Assembly (NCBI GenBank): GCA_037441525.1
Contig: JBBISA010000045.1
Coordinates: 1-35,046 of the forward strand
DNA from: SKVR01 sp037441525
Lineage (GTDB): Bacteria; Bacteroidota; Bacteroidia; Bacteroidales; UBA7960
Length of the DNA: 35,046 bases
Direction of reading: 5' to 3'
Positions within the stretch are counted from its first letter, which is position 1. Each line of letters opens with the position of its first letter. The translations under genes and the position numbers were made by a program. Of this stretch, positions 1 through 7,142 are shown in pieces. The notes below the pieces were generated by a model. It ran no database searches and was not told the DNA's origin. It was given only the letters and a program-made list of their open reading frames with translations.

Positions 1-108
1 AACAAGTTATAATAACACTTCTAGTCATGTGGCAAGATGTAAATACCCTAGTAATTTATTTATCAACAGAAGGTAGCAGAGAATTATCAAAACACAAAAA
101 AAATCAAT

Positions 109-1740
109 ATGACAACTAAATCCAACCAAGGATTAACTGCCCGTTTCCTGAATGTTATTGAGCGGGTAGGAAATAAATTACCGCACCCGGGTGCTTTATT
201 TGCCTATTTTGCTCTTGGAATAATTGTATTAAGTGGCATTGTATCAGCCTTTAATATTTCAGCGGTGCACCCTGGAACTGGCGAAACCATAACTGCATTA
301 AATCTTATGAGCAAAGAAGGTCTTCACCGAATAATGACAGGTATGGTTACAAACTTTACATCCTTTGCTCCGCTTGGAACAGTGCTGGTAGCCTTGCTGG
401 GTATCGGCATTGCTGAGTCGAGTGGATTGATGTCAACAGCCCTGAGATTACTGGTTATATCGGCTCCGCGTCAACTTCTTACCTTTTCTATTGTTTTTGC
501 GGGGATTCTTTCAAACACAGCAAGTGAAGTTGGTTATGTGGTTCTGGTACCCCTTGGAGGAATGATCTTTCTGGCCATCGGACGCAACCCTATGGCAGGC
601 ATTGCAGCAGCATTTGCAGGTGTATCAGGAGGATACTCAGCCAACCTTTTACTTGGCACCATCGACCCTCTGCTTGCGGGTCTTTCAGAAGAAGCCGCAC
701 GGATTGTAGAACCAACCTACAATGTTAATCCTGCTGCCAACTATTATTTCATGTTTTTTTCTACTTTTTTTATCGCCATCATTGGTACATGGGTAACCGA
801 AAAGATTGTTGTACCAAGATTGGGAGAATATAAAGGTGATGCAAAACCCGAATCCATAAAAACTCTGGACCAACTGGAGAAAAGAGGAATTAAATTTACC
901 TTGGTGGCGTTGTTGATTATTATTCTGATGGTTGGCTTGAGTATGGCACCTATTGACAGGGGTATTTGGTCTAACATCCCTGGATCGGGTTTTATGCGCG
1001 ACCCAAATACCGGCGGACTGCTCAGATCGCCGTTTATGTTTGGAATTGTGGCACTTATTTTTCTTATTGCAGGGATACTGGGTATTATTTATGGCATTGG
1101 CGCTAAAACACTCAAAGGGAGTACCGATGTGATTAACGGAATGGGAAAATCGATGTCAACATTGGGTACTTATATAGTTTTGGTGTTTTTTGCAGCTCAG
1201 TTTGTTGCCTACTTCAACTGGACAAATCTCGGGCTCATCTTTGCCATAAAAGGAGCTAATTTCATTGGGTCTCTTGGCATGGGCAGAATTCCGCTTATGA
1301 TAGCACTGGTGCTTATTTCTGCTACTGTAAATCTGGTTATCGGAAGTGCCAGTGCCAAGTGGGCCATTCTTGCCCCTGTTTTCATCCCCATGTTTATGTT
1401 GCTCGGGTATTCGCCCGAATTTACCCAGCTTGCATATCGAGTGGGCGACAGTGTTACCAACGTTGTTGCACCTATGATGTCTTATTTTGCCATGATTGTG
1501 GCATTTATGGAAAAATACGATAAAAAAGCTGGTATTGGAACCATTATCGCCACCATGCTTCCATATACAATAATTTTCCTTATTTCATGGCTATTATTAT
1601 TGATTATATGGATTTTGCTGGATATCCCCATCGGACCTGGAGCACCCTTGTACTTCGAGTTAAAAGATGCCGCAGCTTCAGGTGAAATATCCGTAATGAT
1701 TTCGACAGGAAAAAATTATTTGACCTGCCTTTTATGTTAA
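109..1740 (+). CDS. AbgT-family transporter (p-aminobenzoyl-glutamate transporter family)
   Basis: This is a 543-residue, highly hydrophobic inner-membrane protein with about a dozen predicted membrane segments. It resembles the AbgT family along its whole length, with an N-terminal stretch containing KLPHPGALF and a C-terminal half containing RVGDSVTNVVAPMMSY, both typical of the family. AbgT proteins import p-aminobenzoyl-glutamate using the ion gradient, or in some bacteria export sulfonamide-like antimetabolites; the substrate here cannot be read from sequence. The ATG at 109 gives a normal N-terminus. After the last membrane segment (GPGAPLYF) there is an extra polar tail of roughly 25 residues ending in CLLC, longer than I expect for the family. 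A Usp gene follows 78 bases downstream but has its own promoter-like element. The family call is strong and the substrate is unknown. Confidence 0.9.
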   Translation: MTTKSNQGLTARFLNVIERVGNKLPHPGALFAYFALGIIVLSGIVSAFNISAVHPGTGETITALNLMSKEGLHRIMTGMVTNFTSFAPLGTVLVALLGIGIAESSGLMSTALRLLVISAPRQLLTFSIVFAGILSNTASEVGYVVLVPLGGMIFLAIGRNPMAGIAAAFAGVSGGYSANLLLGTIDPLLAGLSEEAARIVEPTYNVNPAANYYFMFFSTFFIAIIGTWVTEKIVVPRLGEYKGDAKPESIKTLDQLEKRGIKFTLVALLIIILMVGLSMAPIDRGIWSNIPGSGFMRDPNTGGLLRSPFMFGIVALIFLIAGILGIIYGIGAKTLKGSTDVINGMGKSMSTLGTYIVLVFFAAQFVAYFNWTNLGLIFAIKGANFIGSLGMGRIPLMIALVLISATVNLVIGSASAKWAILAPVFIPMFMLLGYSPEFTQLAYRVGDSVTNVVAPMMSYFAMIVAFMEKYDKKAGIGTIIATMLPYTIIFLISWLLLLIIWILLDIPIGPGAPLYFELKDAAASGEISVMISTGKNYLTCLLC

Positions 1741-1758
1741 CAGATTATTATATAGCAG

Positions 1759-1766
1759 TAACTTTG
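1759..1766 (+). promoter_or_regulatory. Promoter -7 element (TAACTTTG) for the first Usp gene
   Basis: TAACTTTG matches the Bacteroidota -7 consensus TAnnTTTG and lies about 50 bases before the Usp start at 1819, in the gap after the AbgT transporter. No good -33 TTG is seen at the usual distance, so this is a half-supported promoter. It suggests the Usp gene can be transcribed apart from the transporter. Confidence 0.45.
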
Positions 1767-1818
1767 AAATGATTATTCATTTCCTGTGGCCCAATTAATC
1801 TATAATACCCTAACATTT

Positions 1819-2646
1819 ATGAATCCACCTTTTGCTTATTCCTTTCTTGTTCCTATCGATTTTACTGATAAAACTCTCCATGCACTGGAATATGCAGCTG
1901 CAATTGTCAGAAAATACGACGGAATGATACATCTTCTTCATATTGTAGATGAAAGAAACGACCCCGGCGAAGATGCAGTAAATCAAATCAGGGAGAAAAC
2001 AATACAGTTTGCGCGCGATCAGCATGAAAAACTGGGAGTTAACATTGTACCGAATGTAGTAACGGGTAATATTTTTGTATCAATTGGTGATACGGCCCGT
2101 AAACTTGGGGTCCAGCTCATTGTTATGGGAATACACGGAATGCACGGAATCCAGTTCATCATAGGAAGTTTTGCAGCTCGTGTTATACTCGGAAGCCCTG
2201 TTCCGGTAATATTAACCAAAGGCAAAAAGCCATTTTCAGGCTTTGGGAAAATAATCCTCCCCGCCGATAACCGCATGGAAATGGGCGAATTGTTGAAAAA
2301 AACTATTGAATTAGGTAAACTTTTCAGTAGCACTATCCATTTGTACTCCAAAAATGAAGAATTGCCCCTTTTAAAAAGGATTATTTCCACAGATGTTTCG
2401 CGAAAAATATTGAGACAAATTCGTAAATCGGGGCTTTCCTGCCAGAATATAAGCATTGATGCAAGCTATGAGGACTTTACCGAAAGTCTGCTGAAGTATT
2501 CAGAAAATATTGATGCAGATATGATAATGGTAACGGCCAGCAATCAGCAATATAGCAAAGAATATATTATTGTCGAAACAGGAATAAGGCTGATGGAACG
2601 ATCGAATACTCCCTTGTATTTTTTAAATTGGAATGGTGTAAGCTAA
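1819..2646 (+). CDS. Universal stress protein, two Usp domains
   Basis: This is a 275-residue cytoplasmic protein made of two Usp domains in tandem. The first begins with the usual beta-strand and acidic turn (FLVPIDFTDKTLHALEYA) and carries an ATP-binding-like loop, GIHGMHGIQFIIGS, close to the Usp motif G-x2-G-x9-G-S/T but one residue shorter in the long spacer. The second domain (from about residue 145) is degenerate: its DADMIMV strand is present but no glycine loop follows, so it probably does not bind ATP. The ATG at 1819 is preferred over an upstream GTG at 1786 because the domain starts directly after it. It is the first of three Usp paralogues here. Usp proteins respond to starvation, oxidative or oxygen stress; its specific partner is unknown. 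Confidence 0.88.
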   Translation: MNPPFAYSFLVPIDFTDKTLHALEYAAAIVRKYDGMIHLLHIVDERNDPGEDAVNQIREKTIQFARDQHEKLGVNIVPNVVTGNIFVSIGDTARKLGVQLIVMGIHGMHGIQFIIGSFAARVILGSPVPVILTKGKKPFSGFGKIILPADNRMEMGELLKKTIELGKLFSSTIHLYSKNEELPLLKRIISTDVSRKILRQIRKSGLSCQNISIDASYEDFTESLLKYSENIDADMIMVTASNQQYSKEYIIVETGIRLMERSNTPLYFLNWNGVS

Positions 2647-2668
2647 TAATAGCACCCTTATAAAACAC

Positions 2669-2692
2669 AAAAGGCCGGAAAACCGGCCTTTT
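2669..2692. terminator. Bidirectional rho-independent terminator
   Basis: A perfect 10-bp stem (AAAAGGCCGG with CCGGCCTTTT) closes over a four-A loop. It lies between the convergent Usp gene (ends 2646) and the YfiR-like gene (ends 2713). The A and T runs on either side let it work on both strands. Confidence 0.9.
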
Positions 2693-2712
2693 AGGTGTTG
2701 AGAAAAAAATTA

Positions 2713-3234
2713 TTATTTCACAGAAGAGGCAAGTCTTGTCATTTCTGAACCTGGAGTAAGACCCACGGCTTTTGCATTGGTTTCACTCAGTTCATAGCGT
2801 TGTCTTTCTCCATCCAGAACAAAATTTACAGCAGCTCCATCAGAAAGTGCATTGCGATTATCGGCAACTACCAATGCAGAAATTTTATCTGATTTGATTT
2901 TCTGATTTATTTCAGCAATGCTCCTCGAATTATTGGATGCAACATAAATAATATGGCACTTGCTGATATCATCAATGCTCGAAAACTGTTTCACTACAAT
3001 CCTTTGATTGCCAACCTGACGCGACTTAGCAATTTCATTGAACTCATTGGCGATGGGGCTATTTCCAAAAACACCAATAACAAAATCACCGGTTTGATAA
3101 TCCTGTGGCCAAGCCATCATTCGGGTGAAATTATAAACAAACATAGCCTGGTGGCGAAATTTCTCCTGGGCATTAACATTTATAGCCAGCAAAATCAAAA
3201 GGGAAGCAGTTAAAATCATTTTAATCTTTTTCAT
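2713..3234 (-). CDS. YfiR/DUF4154 family periplasmic protein
   Basis: This is a 173-residue protein with a clear signal peptide (MKKIKMILTASLLILLAINVNAQ), so it should be periplasmic. The mature part fits the YfiR/DUF4154 family: an opening (M)FVYNFTRMMAWP segment, an IGVFGNSPI strand, a central CHIIYV strand and a closing segment with NFVLDGERQRYEL. In Pseudomonas, YfiR represses the diguanylate cyclase YfiN through its periplasmic domain. No YfiN, kinase or receptor gene lies beside it here, so its partner must be elsewhere or it works alone. It is transcribed convergently with the first Usp gene and shares a terminator with it. Family call fairly sure, role inferred. Confidence 0.82.
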   Translation of the reverse strand: MKKIKMILTASLLILLAINVNAQEKFRHQAMFVYNFTRMMAWPQDYQTGDFVIGVFGNSPIANEFNEIAKSRQVGNQRIVVKQFSSIDDISKCHIIYVASNNSRSIAEINQKIKSDKISALVVADNRNALSDGAAVNFVLDGERQRYELSETNAKAVGLTPGSEMTRLASSVK

Positions 3235-3880
3235 AATCGTAAGTTTAGTCAGGTAATTATCTATTGTTTAAATTAAATTTACACGAATTCGGTTAGTCGT
3301 TTTTACTCGTATGATATAATGTAATTAACACTAATAACTTTTATTCGTTTCTTTACTTATTTCAATGCGAAGGTAACACTTATTAAAATACGAATTACAA
3401 TGCGTATATACACTTAGTAATAAACATAAATCACAGATTAACAGCATCATAATAAATCAAGGCGAACAAATCCCGAAAATAATAGGCTTAATTAACTCTT
3501 TTCCTCGCCCAATTACTTGTTAATAAATCATTAACAAAATACAGAACCCTCACAGATAAAACACAACCACCTTAATTAGAGCACATTTAATAAAACAATG
3601 CCAATAAAAAAAATTATCAACAACCAAATTTATCTCGCAAAATGATTTCCTTCCTGAAGACCCTATCCCTGAAAATGGGTAATTAAAACAAGTTAGGAGA
3701 TGCATCATTTTTTGAATCGAAATGCAACACTATTGCATCGGAATTAATGAATAGCAAAGGCTGTGATGCCTTAAAAAACAACAATAAAGTTTCCATATCT
3801 TAATAATTCTGAGTAAATTTATAGTGATTAACACAATTTGCTATATATCTGTATTACAAAGGATTAAACCTTGTAAAATC
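3235..3880. other. Long AT-rich intergenic region between divergent genes
   Basis: This gap of about 646 bases separates the YfiR-like gene and the second Usp gene, which point away from each other. I see no convincing coding frame and no tRNA. It contains a short inverted repeat around 3721-3740 (ATGCAA, then TTGCAT) and many short A/T runs. No full TTG / TAnnTTTG promoter pair was found; TAAATTTA near 3815 is only a partial -7 match. Its length suggests control signals for one or both genes, but I cannot name them. Confidence 0.4.
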
Positions 3881-4831
3881 ATGACCAATTCGAAAAACAA
3901 AATATTAGTCGCCATTGATTTTGAAGAACAATCGATGCAAGCCCTTAACCATTCTTACGAACTGGCCAGATTATTTGATGCCGAACTTGTGCTGCTTTAT
4001 GTTATAGAAGGAATAAGTGTATTAGGCAAATTGCGATCGCCCGACGACTATGTATCGAACCTAATTCATGATGCAAGGGAAAAGTTTGATGAGTTGGATC
4101 AACTTGCACATAGTATATCGTCCAAATCGTCGGTGCAAGTAACAACAATCATCGAAAAAGGCAAACCTTACGAAAAAATAATTGAAACCGCCAAGGATCA
4201 AAATGTACTTCTTATTGTTATGGGGAAAAACAGCGTTTCATCAATGGGCAAAAAGAGAAGAATTATGGGTAGTAATTCCCACAATGTAATCCGCGAAGCC
4301 TCATGTCCTGTAATAACCATCAAATCAACTACTCACAAACCCGGTAATTTTGCCACGATACTTTTACCCCTTGATTTTACCCGCCAAACCAAAAAACAGG
4401 TGCAAAAAGCTATCGAGTTTGGTGGATATTTTGGCTCCCGGATAAATATTATTTCTATTCAGAACGAAGACAATAAAGTAAAGAAACTTCTAAAGCAGGT
4501 TCAATTAAACCAGGTTAAAAAAGCTATTCAGAAAAATGGCATTCAGTGTCATACTGAATTTATTTTCGACAAGGAATCAAATGTGGCTGAAATTGTATTA
4601 TCGTACAGCAAAAAGATAGATGCTGACCTAATAATAATAATGACCCAGCAAAAAAAGAACTTCATTAATTATTATGTAGGCTCCACTGCACAGAAGATAA
4701 TTTCCGAATCGGAAATCCCAGTACTGAGTATTATCCCAACTGCAACATTTAAGCCCGGAGTAGTTACATCAATGGTTGACCCGCTGGGCATTATTGAAGA
4801 AAGTATTCCTTACGACAATCAACATCAGTAA
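3881..4831 (+). CDS. Universal stress protein, two Usp domains, DPLG tail
   Basis: This is a 316-residue two-domain Usp protein. The first domain starts ILVAIDFEEQSMQALNHS; its nucleotide loop is degraded to GKNSVSSMGKKRRIMGSNS, where the second glycine of the G-x2-G-x9-G-S motif is Ser. The second domain opens ILLPLDFTRQTKKQVQKA and keeps GSTAQKII after the DADLIIIM strand. A C-terminal tail of about 30 residues follows, with the segment VDPLGIIEES, resembling the tail of the next Usp gene. I chose ATG 3881 over a GTG at 3824 because the extra 19 residues (INTICYISVLQ...) do not look like Usp sequence and the domain starts just after the ATG. It lies 130 bases before the third Usp gene. The role is stress adaptation by family; ligand binding is uncertain. 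Confidence 0.87.
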   Translation: MTNSKNKILVAIDFEEQSMQALNHSYELARLFDAELVLLYVIEGISVLGKLRSPDDYVSNLIHDAREKFDELDQLAHSISSKSSVQVTTIIEKGKPYEKIIETAKDQNVLLIVMGKNSVSSMGKKRRIMGSNSHNVIREASCPVITIKSTTHKPGNFATILLPLDFTRQTKKQVQKAIEFGGYFGSRINIISIQNEDNKVKKLLKQVQLNQVKKAIQKNGIQCHTEFIFDKESNVAEIVLSYSKKIDADLIIIMTQQKKNFINYYVGSTAQKIISESEIPVLSIIPTATFKPGVVTSMVDPLGIIEESIPYDNQHQ

Positions 4832-4846
4832 ATTTTCATTCCTACG

Positions 4847-4880
4847 TTGGATGTTTGCTGTAAGCAAAAAACTATTTTTG
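4847..4880 (+). promoter_or_regulatory. Promoter for the third Usp gene
   Basis: TATTTTTG at 4873-4880 fits TAnnTTTG, with TTG at 4847-4849 and a 23-base spacer, at the long end of the accepted range. Transcription would start near 4887, about 75 bases before the ATG at 4962. Confidence 0.45.
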
Positions 4881-4961
4881 TGCTGAAATTGACAATTTCG
4901 ATTAACCGGCAATTGCCTTAAATATTGATACAAAAGAAGACAACTTACTAAATTTAACCCC

Positions 4962-5840
4962 ATGGAGAGAGATATAATTTTGGTTCCGACTGACCTTACG
5001 CCTGTGGCTGATTGCGCGCTTGACCATGCCATAGAAATTGCAGGTTTGTTTAAACACCGAATTGTGCTTTTGCATGTTGTAAGTAAAAGAACATCAAATG
5101 AAGAAAGGGTTAAAGTTGAAAATACTCTTGAAAAAATAGCATTAACCAACACAAAAAAATCGGGGATAAAAATAGGTTGGGTAATTGCCGAAGGAAGCAT
5201 CTTCGAAGAAATCAGTCATAATGCATTCCTAATAAAGGCAGAATTTATCATCATGGGAATTCATGGCAAAAAAGGGGTCCAACATATAGTTGGAAGTTAT
5301 GCATATAAAGTTATTGAAAGTTCTAAAATTCCTGTATTGGTGGTTAAAAACAAACATCACCATACCGGGTATAAAAATATTGTCATCCCCATTGACTTTA
5401 CCTCAGACAGTTCTCAAAAAATTAACAAAGCGATAAAATTTGCCAGGTATTTTGGATCTACAATTCATGTAATTGGTGTGCTCAATTCAATCAGCAGTGT
5501 CTATCGAATCGAAAAAGAAGTATTACTTAAAAAAGTGGTTGACTATATAGAAGCTGCTGAAGCAAAGGCCATAGCAGAGGTTTTAATCAGACCCGGTTCT
5601 GAAGTATATGAAGAGGTAATTGATTATGCAAAAAATATTGATGCCGATCTTATAATGATTGTAGCCGAAAAAAGCGACCCTTTCTCAGAGCTCTTTGGCA
5701 AAAATGATGCCGAGCACATTATTGATAAGGCCGAAATCCCTATTCTTACTGTCATCCCAAATGCCGAATACGACGACGATGATGAAACCCTCCTTCGATC
5801 CTTTTTTGATCCTCTTGGACTAATTGACAAACCCAACTAA
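4962..5840 (+). CDS. Universal stress protein, two Usp domains, DPLG tail
   Basis: This is a 292-residue protein with two Usp domains. Domain one starts IILVPTDLTPVADCALDHA and has a glycine loop GIHGKKGVQHIVGS almost identical in plan to that of the Usp gene at 1819, again one residue shorter than the textbook motif. Domain two starts IVIPIDFTSDSSQKINKA and has a DADLIMIVAEKSDPFSELFG strand and loop without the G-x2-G signature. The tail has an acidic run (YDDDDE) and then FFDPLGLIDKPN, matching the DPLG tail of the preceding Usp gene. The ATG at 4962 begins directly at the first beta strand. Proline dehydrogenase starts 44 bases downstream, so the two may be co-transcribed. One domain probably binds ATP, the other probably does not. 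Confidence 0.88.
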   Translation: MERDIILVPTDLTPVADCALDHAIEIAGLFKHRIVLLHVVSKRTSNEERVKVENTLEKIALTNTKKSGIKIGWVIAEGSIFEEISHNAFLIKAEFIIMGIHGKKGVQHIVGSYAYKVIESSKIPVLVVKNKHHHTGYKNIVIPIDFTSDSSQKINKAIKFARYFGSTIHVIGVLNSISSVYRIEKEVLLKKVVDYIEAAEAKAIAEVLIRPGSEVYEEVIDYAKNIDADLIMIVAEKSDPFSELFGKNDAEHIIDKAEIPILTVIPNAEYDDDDETLLRSFFDPLGLIDKPN

Positions 5841-5884
5841 TAACACTCATACTTTCTGCTCTGAAACAGGCCCGAACCTAAAAA

Positions 5885-7075
5885 ATGGTATCATTCGAAA
5901 ATACCCTTAATGCTTTTGCCGGAAAATCAGATAATCAACTCAAGAAGGCATACAGGCTTTTTTATCTGATAAAATACCCTATTCTTACCAAAGCAGGTTC
6001 ATTTCTTCTTGCCTTTTCCAACAGGTTTGGATTGCCTGTAAAATGGGTTTTAAAAAATACAGTATTTGAACATTTCTGTGGTGGTGAAACCATAGAAGAA
6101 TGTAAAGCTGCCATCAGGAAGCTTTCTGATGGAAAAATAAAATCTATTCTCGATTATGCTGCCGAAGGGATTGATAATGATAAAATGTTTGAAGAGGCTA
6201 AAAACAGAATAATAGATACAATTTATCTTGCCAAAGAGAATCCTGATATCGGGTTTGCAGTCTTTAAGTTTTCGGGAATTGGTAGTTCAATATTGCTTAG
6301 CAAGGTTAGTTCGCAGGCAACACTTACAAAAAACGAACAACAGGAATACAGAAGAATTAAACAAAGAGCCGAAGAAATATGTCATAGTGCCTCCGCAATG
6401 GGGGTACCAGTGATGATTGACGCTGAGGAGACGTGGATCCAGAATGCCATCGACGAAATCACCGAAGAGCTTATGGCAAAATACAACAGAGTAAAACCTG
6501 TTGTGTTTCATACACTGCAACTTTACCGGACAGATAAGTTGTTTTACCTTAATGAATTAACCAAAACTGCAATAAAAGATGGATATGTGCCCGGATACAA
6601 ACTCGTAAGGGGGGCATATATGGAAAAGGAATGGCAAAGGGCTCAGAAGTTGGGATATAAATCGCCTGTTTACCCAGATAAGGAATCGACAGATAAGGCG
6701 TTTAACGAAGCTTTGCGGTTCTGTATAGAAAAAATTGACCATGTTGCTGTATGCCTTGGCACTCATAATGAAGATAGCTGCCGCCATGCAATTCATAGTA
6801 TGGAGATAAACAACCTGCCAAATAACCATCCCCGCATACACTTTTCGCAACTTTTGGGCATGAGCGATCACATCAGCTACAACCTTTCAAAGGCAGGATA
6901 CAATGTAAGCAAGTATGTGCCATATGGCCCCATTAAACTGGCAATTCCATATCTTCTCAGAAGGGCACAGGAAAACTCATCGGTAAAAGGTCAAACTTCC
7001 CGCGAGTTACTTCTTATTGAAAAAGAATTGTTGAGAAGAAAAAAAGAAAAGAAAGAGGCTTCTTTGAAACAATAG
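5885..7075 (+). CDS. Proline dehydrogenase
   Basis: This is a 396-residue protein resembling the monofunctional proline dehydrogenase of Bacteroidota. It should oxidise L-proline to delta1-pyrroline-5-carboxylate with FAD and pass electrons to the respiratory quinone pool. Visible family signatures are PVMIDAEETW near residue 175, YKLVRGAYMEKEW near 238 and the C-terminal RRAQENSSVKGQTSREL, where the paired arginines bind the proline carboxylate. No P5C dehydrogenase domain is fused to it and none lies nearby, so the second step of proline breakdown must be encoded elsewhere. The C-terminus ends in a very basic Lys/Glu-rich stretch. It follows the third Usp gene by 44 bases in the same direction. 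Sure of family. Confidence 0.92.
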   Translation: MVSFENTLNAFAGKSDNQLKKAYRLFYLIKYPILTKAGSFLLAFSNRFGLPVKWVLKNTVFEHFCGGETIEECKAAIRKLSDGKIKSILDYAAEGIDNDKMFEEAKNRIIDTIYLAKENPDIGFAVFKFSGIGSSILLSKVSSQATLTKNEQQEYRRIKQRAEEICHSASAMGVPVMIDAEETWIQNAIDEITEELMAKYNRVKPVVFHTLQLYRTDKLFYLNELTKTAIKDGYVPGYKLVRGAYMEKEWQRAQKLGYKSPVYPDKESTDKAFNEALRFCIEKIDHVAVCLGTHNEDSCRHAIHSMEINNLPNNHPRIHFSQLLGMSDHISYNLSKAGYNVSKYVPYGPIKLAIPYLLRRAQENSSVKGQTSRELLLIEKELLRRKKEKKEASLKQ

Positions 7076-7142
7076 GTATGCCTAATCCGTTTTTTATCAA
7101 TATTCCGATTGGCCTTTAGTCGGAACCCAAAATCAAGGCCCC

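Noticed and set aside
109..1740. Frameshift at the C-terminus of the AbgT transporter explaining its extra tail
   Set aside because: No alternative frame gives a family-like ending, and the last membrane segment is complete, so a simple tail extension is more likely.
2953..2963. TGGCACTTGC, resembling a compressed sigma-54 promoter
   Set aside because: The spacing between the -24 and -12 parts is wrong, and it lies inside the YfiR-like coding sequence.
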